Part shown: piece by piece, positions 35,603 to 46,909 of the stretch | Layout of the letters: each line of letters opens with the position of its first letter | Position numbering within the stretch: position 1 is the stretch's first letter | NCBI GenBank assembly: GCA_030549205.1 | Contig: JAUKTV010000004.1 | Coordinates: 1,054,001 to 1,118,000, forward strand | DNA length: 64,000 bases | From: Apiosordaria backusii | Lineage: Eukaryota > Ascomycota > Sordariomycetes > Sordariales > Lasiosphaeriaceae | Direction: 5' to 3' | The notes under the pieces: model-generated | What the model saw: only the letters and a program-made list of their open reading frames with translations | Databases searched by the model: none | Told to the model about the DNA's origin: nothing | Program-made: the position numbers and the translations under genes

Positions 35603-36253
35603 TCAGTTATAATCCTCCTCTCTTGGGTCCCACACCATAGCCGACACGACCACCTTTTCCTTCTCGCCCTCGACCTGAACAACAATCGTGTCGAGCTCCT
35701 CGAACCCAAGCTTCTTGTACAGTTTCTTTCCCATCCAGTCAGCGATGACTGTGATCACTTTTCCCTGTTCTCTCGCTCGCTGCATGCCCCAAAGCAACAG
35801 TCTGGTTCCTGCACCGCGGCACCAGTAGGTGGGTGAGGTAGACATCTCCTCCAACACGATTTGCTTCTCACCGTACCTCGTCACAAAAATATCTTGTTCT
35901 GCCTTGTCAATTGCTGCGTCCTAGGCTTCGTTACGTTCCAGGGTGTGGCTACATGTATCATTGGGGTCATCGGGCGGGTTCGTTTCTGGCTTTTTCCAAA
36001 TACTGAAGGCGATAATTCTGGTCTGGGACGGGTGTGTCACGTCGGGTGCTTCTGCGACCATGACGGTAAATTGATCTGCGGAGGTGTCTTCGAGGCATTC
36101 GTTATAGTGCTCGTAGAGCCAACTGGCATACTCATCAAAGTCTGTTTCAGGCCATATGTACGGAACGGTAGTGGTGTGTGGTGCCACAAGCATGGAGATT
36201 TCGACTATGGCGTCGACGTCGTCGGGCCCAGCTCGTCGTATTGTGATGGACAT
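35603..36253 (-). pseudogene. GNAT N-acetyltransferase gene interrupted by one in-frame TAG
   Basis: From MSITIRRAGPDDVDAIVEIS the frame runs through the acetyltransferase fold (ARIIAF-like beta strand RIIAFSIWKKP) to HTLERNEA, then a TAG (35921-35923). It then continues in the same frame with DAAIDKAEQDIF, the acetyl-CoA loop TYWCRGAGTRLLLWGM (R-G-A-G-T pattern) and the end KKLYKKLGFEELD. Both halves belong to one GNAT domain. No intron of credible length removes the stop while keeping the frame and the conserved strand. TAG could come from CAG by a single CpA-to-TpA change. It may be a recent pseudogene, a strain allele, a sequence error or a readthrough case. GNAT enzymes transfer acetyl from acetyl-CoA to amines; the substrate is unknown. 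Confidence 0.7.
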
Positions 36254-36262
36254 GTTGGGCAT

Positions 36263-38213
36263 GTGGCTTTGAGGGCCGAGTGGGAGGAACCGAGGCCCAG
36301 ATGAGAGAAAACGAAGGCCAAGTGAGGAAAGTGGGTGGGAGGATTGTAAATAGTTCACGAGAGCCCAATGTAGATGTAAGGGAATTAGATTGATTCTTGC
36401 CGAAGAATGATGTTGTGTGTTGACGAGTGGTTGAGAGAGGGCATGTGGAAAACCACACAGAACGGAGAAAGTAGACCCACGTAACCCAATGACTGGCAGC
36501 CTGTGTGGCTCAGGAAGCACGGGCAGGCACGGTTATCAGCTGACCTTTAGTGTGTGGAAAGAGCGGCATTGTCCATGCTGGGAGGAACTCTTCGGCCTCG
36601 GAGACTAAAGATTTGCAGGCTGATCCTCTGAGTTAGCAAGGGCACTGTGCAGTACTGAACTTTATATCCATTCTCAGGCTGGAATGGTCCCAAGAGGCAT
36701 TTGTATAGGAAAATAGCATCCCATACCCCTTTCCAGCGTCTTTGTGAACCCTAAGCTGACAACGCCATCACGTCTACCTGCCGTGCGGGATATAGCTACC
36801 TGCCTTGTTGAGCAGGACAGAAATGTTTTGGTAGTCACAACCAATAGAATCATGAACTCACGGGTTTTTAAGCCCCTGAACTCCATGAGCTTCCCCACTT
36901 TTATATCCAGAAGCTCGAACTTTTATTCCCTGAGTTGTTCCAATCCCTCACTAGAATCGATGAACCAATGTCATTGAAAGCACTGGCTCGGCCTTGGGCT
37001 GCGTCTGGCATGAAGTCCAGATGAGATATGATGTGCAGTGCGGCAGTGATTGGTATGAGGTGGCGCTCAGCTCAAGACGGGGTTGCCCCACCAACACGGG
37101 CCTTGTTTCGAAGGCACTGAGAAGCAGGTAATGCTTATCAAAACAGCCTTGGTCATATTTCCCGTTTAAACCGTCATCTGTAAAAGTCTTGAGCATCCTA
37201 TTGAAGGGAACTCAATCAATTAGTCACCACATATCTTGGAATATGCACCAACTGCCCTGTGACAACCCAGGCTGAAACAAACATAGCACTAAAAAATAGG
37301 AACTAAGAAAGCTGAGTCGATAGTTTACAATCACTGGGTGTTAAGAAAGATGAACATGTTTTGCTTTTGTGGGAGTCAACTGAATGAGCGACTCCCGGAA
37401 GTGAAACTGGCGCTGTGGTTATGGCAGAGGAGGTCGCGCCGTGTGGACTGTGCCAGGCGTTTCCTGCTTGATCTTCTTCACTGCGTAGAAATTGGTCTGT
37501 GGGCCTCCAATATTTCCTGCTTCTTAAGATATCCCGATGTTATCCGGTCAACGGAGGCATTGCTCCTCACGAGGAGCAAGCTGGAATCTTTCAGCCCGCC
37601 CTAGTGTTATTGCGAATAGGGTCTTCCAATTGACTAGTCCGCGAGTGGGTAGAAAAGGCATGGTAGGGGAGGGCAACGGTGAATGGGGGCAACGGTGAAC
37701 CTACTAGAACACCCTGTTATCAATAGGTTGGTCCGCTCTTTCCTTCCCACCAAATCTGAACTCCCTTCCTCGTTTCAGAGTCGATCACAGGGCTAAGACC
37801 TACGTCATGCTTCCCAACACTGGACTTTCCCAGCCTCCCGGGTCCAAGGCCAAGCGAGTTGAGCCGCATACGGCCGCTGATATTCAGGCAGGAGCAACGT
37901 CAGGTGCAAAATCTTCACCCGCCCTATCTTTCATCTGCTCCTAAAGTGGGGACCAAGCCATTGTTAACCCATTATTCACACCCAATATCAGATAACCAGG
38001 CAAATTTTGGCCTGATGATAGACCCACATGATGAGCGTGGGCCACATGGGCAGTCAGATTCTTGGGTATATATTGAGCGGTTCTCTCCCTCTCTCTCTCG
38101 ACCAAACCTTCACCAGGACAAACTCAGCTTTCACTTGCTCATTGTACACCCACCGAACACTTTGCCCATACCACCCACACCTTACCATCAACAACCTCAT
38201 CCAATAATTCACA
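36263..38213. other. Intergenic, no convincing gene
   Basis: Nearly 2 kb with scattered short frames (for example 37338-37604 +) that lack conserved motifs. A TATATAT box near 38067 precedes the secreted-protein gene at 38214. Confidence 0.5.
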
Positions 38214-38823
38214 ATGGTCAGCGTCACTTTCTTCGCCACCATCCTCTCTCTGGGTCTTGCTGTCGTTGCCGCCCCCGCCAATGTCAACAGCACCCCAGCT
38301 GTCGAGGCCCGCGGGAACTGCGACCCCGTCAAGTCCTACTGCCACAAGGATGACCGCGACTACGACTGCGACCCCAAGAAGGGCCACGCCTGCATGCACG
38401 TCAAGTACTGCCAGCACATCTGGTGGGATGGCGACTGCATTGAGGACTTCTTCTGGAACGGCGAGTGCAGTAAGTCTTTACATTCAACACAGCCATTCTC
38501 TCTTTCTTGCTGACCACAACAATTGCAGGAAACACTCTCGAGTTTCCCAAGTACGAGAACGAGATTAGCTCCGCCGCCAACATGAACTATGACCATTCGA
38601 CCTGCCACTGGTTCGAGTAAGTACTCCCTTTCTCCGATACCTTCTTCATCATTGCCGCCACGGTTTGAACGCTTTTGCTGACCACATATCGATCATGAAT
38701 AGTGGCACCGACTGCCAGGGCGCCCAGTACTCCACCGAGTCCGATGCCAACCTCGCTGATGGCAATGGCTGGTGGAATGACCGCATCAGCTCCTACCGCT
38801 GCGACTGGTACAGCCAGGGCTAA
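38214..38823 (+). CDS. Small secreted cysteine-rich protein with crystallin-like C-terminal half
   Basis: Three exons (38214-38469, 38529-38616, 38703-38823; both introns start GTAAGT) give 154 residues. Signal peptide MVSVTFFATILSLGLAVVAA; a likely propeptide ends at VEAR. The mature chain has ten cysteines. The first half is charged and His/Asp/Cys-rich (DPVKSYCHKDDRDYDCD, KYCQHIWWDGDC). The second half (EFPKYENEISSAAN, HWFDGTDCQGAQYS, WWNDRISSYRC) matches the rhythm of beta/gamma-crystallin-like secreted proteins. It is abundant-transcript-like in layout (TATA box, strong Kozak) but without known function. Confidence 0.82.
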
Positions 38824-39354
38824 TAAGTCCTCAGCCGAGTTTCCATTTTCGTCGTTCGCTTAGCTGCCCCGTTTCAACTTTTGGTTGCTTAGCTGGGGGG
38901 GTAATGGCTTGGGCACCATGGGATACAGGGTCACAGATGGGATAGGCGTTCACGGATGGGATAGACGGTCGGAGGTTCCTCTGGATTTACAAGAGTTTTC
39001 TGTTTTAAAGGGCTCTCAGTAAATGAAAATCTCCCAGGGCTTTCATAACAAGACTTTTTCGCGACTTTTTGATGCCAGTGACCAGCGATTGGGTGACAAT
39101 GTGCGAAGAATTTTGCGACTCACCATCACTGAGCGACCATTTTGAGTTGCAAACAGAGGGGTGGCTGCCGCAATCTAGCGTCGATTTAGCTAGTGGAATC
39201 ACCAATCGCAAACCTCGCAGCCAACGCCATCCGCCAAAAGTGACCAGACGATAAACCGACTCCGCGATGGCCTCCTCTTTCTTGCCCTCATCAATAACAT
39301 AGTAGGTCCCGTCCCTAGTCAGAACAAGGACAAATCTCAACAACAACCATCGCC
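38824..39354. other. Intergenic, no gene seen
   Basis: No supported coding sequence; contains the 5' region of the P450 pseudogene. Confidence 0.45.
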
Positions 39355-41040
39355 ATGTCCACAATCACCCTTCTCGTCGCACACTCAACCCTCGCCTTCC
39401 TCGCCCATATCTACAACTCCTACTCCCGCCTCCGCCACATCCCCGGCCCCGTCCTCGCCCACTTCTCCACACGAAAACATGCTCGCCACCGCCGCCAAAT
39501 ACGGCCCGCTCGTCCGCATCGGTCCCAACGACTTACTCTGCACCGATCCGGAAACCTTGCGACGAATGTCTGCCGTGCGATCGCGTTACACCAAGGGGGT
39601 GTTCTACGAGACGGGGAGGATCATCCCGGGGTGTAATAACATTGGTTGCGAGAGGGATGAGAAGAGACACAAGGCTCTGAGGGCGAAGATGGGAGGGGCG
39701 GTAGGTCATTTCAATATTCATCACTATCTGATTATTTCCACGGAGCGCTAACAACGGAGGGCAGTACAATGGAAGGGAAAACGGCAGCCGTGGGTTCGAG
39801 GGGAGTATTGATCGCCAGGTGATGAACTTGGTGGCATTGATCGAGAAGAAATATATTTCAACACCGGGGAAGCTTCGTCCGTTTGATCTCTGCGCAAAGG
39901 CACATTTCTTTTCGTTGGACGTCATCAGTGATGCGTCTTTCGGGAAGGCCTTTGGGTTCTTGGTGGAGGATAGGGATTTGCATCGGTTTATTGAGATTAA
40001 TGACTCGGCAGTGCCGATTATGAATATCCTACAGGCAATACCTTCGCTCACGGGTGTGGTGTATCGGTGGCCATTCAACTTGGCACTGCCGAAGGATGGG
40101 GATGGGGTGGGTTTTGGGAGGTTGATGGGGTAGGTTATTTGTCTCGCAGTGGTCTCGGAGATGTGTTGCTGACCTGCAGGCAGTTTGGCGAAGCGATGCG
40201 TCGAAGAGCGGTTGCATCCTGATGCGAAGCCAGGGCAGGATATGCTGCAAGCTTTCATCAATGGGGGCATGACATACGACGAGCTGGTTCAGCACATGTT
40301 TGTTCAGATGGAGAGGATATTCCCTGGAATCTTTGCAACGTTCTAACATAGGATCACCAGTGTGGCAGGTTCGATCACGACGGCAGCCGCCATTCGACAC
40401 ACCTTTTTGGCCATCGTATCCACCCCTTTCGTCTATGCAGCTCTCCAGGAATAGATCGACGAGAGTATCTCCTCCAACCTTGTCAGCCGCCCGGTCATCA
40501 CCGATGCCGAAGCCCAGTCCCTTCCATACCTCCAAGCTGTGATCCGCGAAGGTCGTCGAATGTGGCCTCCGGTGACAGGTCTGGGGTCGAAGCAGGTGCC
40601 AAAGGGTGGTGATCTCATTTGTGGATATCCAATCCCGGAAGGAACGCAGGTTTCGCACAATTATTCTGGTATCATGAGGCTGAAGGAGATTTTCGGGGAG
40701 GACGCCGATGCGTTTCGGCCGGAGCGATGGCTCGAGGTGGGGGGCAACGAAGAACAGCTGAGGGCGATGAGCTCTGCATTAGAGCTTGCATTCGGCAATG
40801 GCAAGTATCAGTGCCTGGGGAAGCGGATTGTGTTGATGGAAATGGGTAAGATATTGTTCGAGGTTCGTATTCTGTTTGATCTGTTAATGTGATCGGTATG
40901 CATTTGCTGATCAAAGACGTTTTTACTAGCTGCTGCGGCGATACAATTTTGCGTTGATGGACCCTCAGCACCCGATCAAGTCAAGCAGCGGCGTGTTTTG
41001 GGTAGGGAGCGATCTGATCTTGAGATTAACGAAAAGATAG
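39355..41040 (+). pseudogene. Cytochrome P450 pseudogene
   Basis: The parts are P450-like in order. A membrane anchor MSTITLLVAHSTLAFL with HIPGPVLAHF is followed after a frame break (about 39467-39479) by AAKYGPLVRIGPNDLL. Then come VRSRYTKGVFYE, HIVAGSITTAA (I-helix), EGRRMWPP (E-x-x-R), FRPERW and the heme loop FGNGKYQCLG. Introns fit at 39701-39764, 40130-40183, 40298-40360 and 40863-40929. Two lesions remain: a deletion with frame change removes about 15-20 residues between the PGP hinge and AAKYGPLV, and an in-frame TAG interrupts LQE-stop-IDE (about 40453). The catalytic residues survive, suggesting recent decay. The family oxidises small molecules at the ER; the substrate is unknown. 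Confidence 0.8.
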
Positions 41041-41179
41041 CAACGCGTCAAAAATACGATCCACAGGAGACGACCTAAAGGTCTTTCCCAATCAAACGAG
41101 ACGCATGCGGTGTGGTGCCAACCGCCATCACTCGTTCCTGCCTAAGCAAACCCCGCATCAATCCTCCCACAACTCCAAA

Positions 41180-43361
41180 ATGGCGAGTGTTGACGACCTC
41201 GAAGTCCTTCGCCACCTCGGCGACAACCTCAAAATTTGTGATCAAACGAAAGATTCGAGCACAGATGAAAGCATATCATGTGCTGTCTGTTCAACTGTCC
41301 AGGACGAAACCTTCCGCGGGTACCATTGGATCCGAATCGATGAACGGCGAGTTCCTGCAAAAAATATCTGCACTCGCTGTTCTTTTTCATTTAATATTGT
41401 GAAAGCCTGCCTCAAAAAGGGAATATTAGACTGGGACTTCTACCGGTACCTCATTTGGGAGTCAGAAGACAAACAAATTCATACGCAGTGGGAGGCTGAC
41501 CAGCCTTTCTTCGACTTCCGTCAAGGTCTACCATTTCCGAGATGGTCCAACTTCTTCTGGGCATCGGGCGGCGGCGCGTCTAGCCTTAGGGATGCCAAGT
41601 CATTTGAAATATCAACCCCCTCTGGAAAACCATCGCCATTTCCCGATATCCCGACTAGGACCTCCAAGTGGTCCTCCTCGGGCACTGCCAACGTCATGGA
41701 TTTCGACAAAACTCGACTTTGGCTGAGAGCTTGCGAGGAGTCCCACCCGAGTTGTGCGGTGCGGTCTCAGACGCCAGACCTGCCGGCTAGAGTTCTTGAC
41801 GTCCGCAAACTACCTGTCAAGCTGTACGAGCCAAGTGCTGGCGAATCGGCCCCATATATATGCCTCAGTCATTGCTGGGGCACTACCCGGCCGGCGTGCA
41901 TGACTACTGCAAAGACTCTGGAGTCAAATCGCCGAGGTATCGCTTGGGACGATTTGCCAGCCACTTTCAGGCACGCTATCGACGTTACACGGCGGCTTGG
42001 TTTTGACTATCTATGGATCGACTCGATCTGCATAATACAAGACAGCGAAAGCGACTGGCGGCATCAGTCCGCTGAGATGATTAATATCTACGAAAATAGC
42101 TACCTCACATTGGTCAGTATCCCGTCTTTTCTTCACGTTGTGATGATCACTGACAGCTCACCTCTAGTGTGCCACTGCATCAGTTGATGACCATGGTGGA
42201 TTCTATGGCGAGATACCCCCAGAGAGACGGCCACATGAGATCACAGTAACCGGACCGGATGGAAAAGATTACGAACTATTGGTGCGAACGAACCTATCCG
42301 ACCGTCACCTTCCCTTGCCATGGGGAGTCGACCACGACGAAAATCGCAAGAAGTATTTCCCCCTTCTGACACGAGCATGGGTCTTCCAGGAGCGCCTTCT
42401 ATCCCGACGCCTGCTGCATTTCACCAAGGAAGAGATCATTTGGGAGTGCTCAGGACTGCTGGCATGTGAATGTTATCCCGGAATCGGAAAGCACGATTAT
42501 CGGCCACGGCACCATGAGCCACTCGACAAACGTGTGCTTTCTGTGTCTCAGGCCGCTTTTAGGGCCCCCAAGAAAAAGCCAGAAAGCCTCGAGGAGGCTG
42601 CTGCTCTTGAGGTCGATGAGACTCCATGGGTCAGGGCTGTCGAGTGCTTTACGGCACTGAGCCTTTCTTTCCCACGAGACAAACTCCCAGCGTTGTCAGG
42701 GGTGGCGAAGCAGATCAAGAGACGTCTGCGCCCAGACGATGAGTACCTTGCAGGACTCTGGAGAAGCACGCTTTTACCCGATTTGTGCTGGTGGTCTGTG
42801 GGCCAGAAGCAGGTACCGCAACGTTGGCGCGGGCCAAGTTGGTCATGGGTGTCGATCGATGGGCCGATTGTCATGAACAAGTTCCGACAACGGGCAACAA
42901 ACGATGTCTGCCATGTCGAGGACGCAGCTGTTCGCCTAGCCGGCCCAGATGCCATGGGCGAGGTGGAATCAGGGTACGTTGTTCTGTCTGGAATAATCTG
43001 CGCTGGACGGATGAAGAGAGGATCCCATGTCGACCCCAAAACGCTCCGCTTCCCCAAGCCTGGTGGTCGTCAAGATATCTTGCTGGCTATTAGTGGGGAT
43101 GAGCGGCTGATGTTCCTTGACTGTTTGGAATATGTGGAAGACGGCACAGTGACTATTGGTCAGGAAATATTTTGCGTCAGGACGGGTCTGTACAATGATG
43201 CAGACGAGTTCTGCTTGATCTTGAAGCGGGCTATCTCGACGGAAACACCAATTTCTAACGAGTCACAGTGTTACGAAAGAATCGGTTACATGATGGGGTA
43301 TTCTGGTGATATTGATAGATGGTGTCAAGGGAAGGTCCGGTCACTGATCAAAATTATATGA
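41180..43361 (+). CDS. HET-domain protein (heterokaryon incompatibility type)
   Basis: Two exons (41180-42112 and 42168-43361; intron with GTCAGT, CACTGAC, CTAG) give 708 residues. An N-terminal Cys pair region (CAVCSTV...CTRC) precedes the HET domain at about residues 222-330: YICLSHCWGTTRPACMTT, GIAWDDLPATFRHAIDVTR, FDYLWIDSICIIQDSESDWR and MINIYENSYLTLCATAS. The conserved RAWVFQERLLSRRLLHFT block follows after the intron, and WRGPSWSWVSID near the C-terminal third, as in the family. HET proteins trigger cell death on fusion of unlike strains or act with NLR partners. The start MASVDDLEV is preferred to an upstream in-frame ATG (41105). Begins 140 bp after the P450 pseudogene. Confidence 0.9.
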
Positions 43362-43422
43362 CATTACTTCTGGTTTATTACTACATGCCACATCAGGCAG
43401 TCATTATTTTGGTGTGCCCCGA

Positions 43423-44191
43423 TTACCAGCCAAGCGTTCCAACAAACATGGCAATTAAAGTTCCGGCACTCATCAGGGAGACAGAAGCATATGCCAAACC
43501 GGAGGCACCAGCAGTAGCAGGTCCCTGAATATCTTGTAGTCAGCGGATGGCAGTTCAGACTCTTGTCAAAGGGGGGGATGGGAACATACGCTTGTTGACG
43601 CTGGGGCGGGCGCAGTTGTCTCAGCTCCAGTCTCGGGAGCTTCAGTAATGGTGGAGTCGGCGGCATCAGAGGTGGAGGAGGATTCAATATCCTCAGTAAC
43701 AGTAGCCGGAGCCTCCGTAGTGACGAAAGAACCGACAGGAGCGGTGGTGCTCTCCACCGGCGCCGCTCCTCCGGTCGAGGGAGATGGGACAGCAGACAAG
43801 CCACAAGCTTCAGCAGCGGCCGTCAAGCCGTTGCCATAATGACGCCAAATGTTGAATTGATTGGCGCACTCGAGACACTCCTCGAAGAGTTCGGTCCATG
43901 TGGAGTTGTCGCAGTGTCTTCCGGAGCGCGAGCCGCCAAGAGCGTTTCCTGTAAGGGCAGGTGTTAGCCATCACTTGGGATGCCAATCTGTGACGAAAGG
44001 TTCGGTTGAGGAAGGTCAAGGTCGTTTGCTTATCAACAAGGTAACACACCACAGTCGGAATGGCACTCGAATTGGGGAGTGCCAGGTGCCTGACGAGCTA
44101 GGACGTCGACATTGTCCTGGGGTGTGACTGCTGCCTGGACAGCAGTGGCCGCGAAGACGGAAAAGACGATGTAAAACTGAAGACCACGCAT
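43423..44191 (-). CDS. GPI-anchored extracellular cysteine-containing protein
   Basis: Three exons (44050-44191, 43590-43948, 43423-43524) give 200 residues. Signal peptide MRGLQFYIVFSVFAATAVQA; then a small Cys domain (FECHSDCGNALGGS, CDNSTWTELFEECLECANQF, YGNGLTAAAEACGL) typical of fungal surface proteins. A Ser/Thr/Ala/Glu-rich stalk follows (VESTTAPVGSFVTTEAPATV). The short last exon supplies GPATAGASGLAYASVSLMSAG plus the hydrophobic tail TLIAMFVGTLGW, a GPI-attachment signal. Wall or plasma-membrane surface location is predicted; the function is unknown. Introns 43949-44049 and 43525-43589. Tail-to-tail with the HET gene, 61 bp apart. Confidence 0.82.
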
Positions 44192-45448
44192 TTTGAGGAT
44201 GGAAGATGAGGAAAAAAAGATAAGGAGGGCAAAAGACGGAACCTGAACACAGAGGAGCAGACGGATTAAATCTGGTAGGTAAATATGGGAGGGATGCGGG
44301 ATTGGCTAGGTGGCAATCAGAGGTGGGTGTACCTCAATATATCTACATTGTACCCTGGCCGAATCAGGATGGTCACTGATCCCGTCAACCAGAGGTCGGG
44401 TCCGACGGGTCGGGGGTGAAGAAAAACCTGCAGATGCATATGCCTGCGGAGGGTGGATTTTCGCTAGCCAGCTGGGCGATGCAAATTCGGCTGAAGGATG
44501 CGATCATATTCCGGGTATCCTTTCACGAGAGAACGACTTGTACCTTATGAGGGAGATTTTGCGATATCGGCTCCTGGTTTCTTGACAGCATCCTGGTTCG
44601 GGGGAGTGGACCCTGGCTGCTTGGGCCTAAAGAGGGCCAATCAACGCGCAACCTTCCATCTGATAAGATGCACGCCTAGAGAAATTATCTGATCAAAATT
44701 ATCTGATCATCTGATTCCAAGGGTGCTGGATCCTATCCACAACAAATCGGGGAGCTCCAACGAGGGTACCATTGAATGCCACAGTTTGCCAATCCTGCTC
44801 CTCACTGCAAAGAATCACGCCACGGACTGCCTAAATGAGGGGGTCGGTACGGCTCGCAGCAAACTCAGAGTCGCTCAACCGACCACCCTGACCTGGTCGT
44901 CGCCTTTTTTCCACCAGCACACTGCTGTCATGCCAAGTTGCTATATCGGCCTTGAACCCTACCTCCTCGGGCGAAACCTGGATTTTCTTTTGTCTCAGAG
45001 CGGATATTCTCAGCAAAGCTTGGATTCTAGGTTGTTCCGATGACTCCCTTTGCCTTCGTCGACGGGGACGCAGAAAAGAACGCAAATTTTGTGGACGAGA
45101 CGTAGTCCATATGCCGAAGATACGCTATTGACGGCCAACATTCTGACATTAGCAGCACATGTTGCAGTCTTGGAAGATGTGATGTGTGGTGGGGGTGGTG
45201 GTTGGGCGGGACTGACGAGAAGATAAAAGAGGAGGGGGCCAGACCAAAATGGCCACCGGCATATTTCTTCTGTCTTATCCTCCTCTGCACAGGCGGCATC
45301 TCCCATCTTAGCCGAATAAGTGGTGGTTCCCCGCTTCTCATCCAGTCTGACACCACCGCATACCTCTTTATTTTCTTCCTTTGGGATACTATTCTCAGTC
45401 TTGCTCGCATACATTGTTGGCATCTCATCACATTACCCAAGCAGCAAG
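44192..45448. other. Intergenic, divergent promoters
   Basis: No supported gene; the overlapping short frames on both strands at 45.0-45.4 kb have no family features. Confidence 0.5.
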
Positions 45449-46577
45449 ATGGTTCGACGATTTCAGCAGGCCGTGGCGCTCGTTACGGCCGCCGCGACAG
45501 GAGTTTTGTCAGCCTCAGAGAACATGGGCCCTGCCTCGTTCATGTGGCCGCCTGACAGAGCCTGGTCCGAGCACACTGACAACGAGGGCCCTTGTGGTTC
45601 TATCCACCGAGTCATTAGCCGGACGAAGTTTCCATTGTGTATGTTATGCATTCTTGTCGCCGTTGTTGTCAGTATCATGAAACAGTTACTGATTGCTACA
45701 TAGCTGGTGGAAAGATAGCGTTGACCGCCCAAGATGACTCTTATCATGCCACCATGAGCATTTCGTTCCATAACGGTGTGTCTCTCTTCTTCTTACTCCT
45801 CTCACTCCATGCATCTGTGCTACTATCTTGCATCTGGAGTGTTGATACCCCGAAACATAACGGGAATACTGATTGGAATCGTGCTTCAGACCCTCAGGAG
45901 CAAAAGGATTTCGGCTTTGTTCTCAACACAACCCCCATCACCGAGATCGACCCTGGTCATACCTGCTTCACCATTCCCGACCCCCCGTCTAGTATCGCAC
46001 CTGGCACAAATGCCACCATTCAGCTGATGTATACTGCCGATTTTGATCGTCCAGAGAACCAGACGTTCTACGCATGCGCCGATATCCAGCAAGTTCTCCC
46101 TCAACTTCATCGGTGTTTATCGAATGCTAACATCAATCCAGATATGTTCGCGCCGCCGATTTCCCACAAGACACGATCCCTTGCTTCAACGCGACCGACT
46201 CTGAGAACGATGTGCCTGCGCCTACTGCTACTGGTCTGCCAACCAACCTTCCTGGGCACGGTGACAATGGACCTCCTCTGAACACTGCCGACCCCGAGCC
46301 ATCCAGCAGCTCCGCTCCATCTAACAACAACGGCAACATCCCCATTGACTCCGTCACCACCGGTCTCTCCAAGGGTGCTATTGCTGGCGCTGTGATTGGC
46401 TCCATCGTCGGTCTTGCTGCTATCTTGGGCTTGGCCTTCCTCTTCTACCGGGAGCGTCAGAGAAAGAACAGACTGATTGCTCAGCGTGACTCTGGCAGAG
46501 GTGTCCCTTGGGTTGAGGACCCTCCCAAGAAGTCGACAGTTTCTACCGACAGCGTGATTTTGGGGACTAGGTCGTAG
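45449..46577 (+). CDS. BIM1-like copper acquisition factor-type protein with C-terminal membrane anchor
   Basis: Four exons (45449-45638, 45704-45775, 45890-46088, 46142-46577) sum to 897 nt, 298 residues. A signal-peptide-like start (MVRRFQQAVALVTAAATGVLSA) leads to FMWPPDRAWSEH and EGPCGS, then KIALTAQDDSYHATMSISF, DPGHTCFTIPDPP and FYACADI. This is the LPMO-like beta-sandwich pattern of the BIM1/X325 family, which binds copper outside the cell. A Ser/Pro linker, one transmembrane helix (AIAGAVIGSIVGLAAILGLAFLFY) and a basic cytosolic tail follow. Intron 3 (46089-46141) uses GCAAGT...CAG, a GC-AG intron; no GT site gives the right frame. The N-terminal His ligand of BIM1 is not obvious. Copper binding here is inference from the fold family. 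Confidence 0.75.
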
Positions 46578-46909
46578 ATAAGGAGGGGCAGCTGGTAGGA
46601 AAGAGGGATAGGCTTGGCAACAAGTGGTGATGATTGATGATATGACACCTTCATTTGGAAAGTATGGAGCATGATAAGACGATGTTTTGACTTTTGGAAA
46701 GTTTGGAGTGCATGGACATGATTTGGCTGTTTGGTATACCCCGAGGTAGTTACTCTCCTTAACGCAGAACAGAGAAATGGAATTTTGTTACATGACTTGA
46801 ACGGTGGTTGCAAGGAAATCATGACATCCATGCAGTCTTGACAATAACATCCATTTGCGGTCCCTACCTGCTATCTAGTACCACCGATGCCCAACCCACC
46901 TCGCAGCAC
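46578..46909. other. Short stretch between convergent genes
   Basis: 3' flanks only; no gene seen. Confidence 0.5.

Noticed and set aside
37338..37604. 88-codon frame with several Cys
   Set aside because: No start context, splice partner or family signal; unsupported.
45010..45440. Two overlapping 137-codon frames on the minus strand
   Set aside because: Mutual shadows over the leader of the BIM1-like gene; sequence not protein-like.
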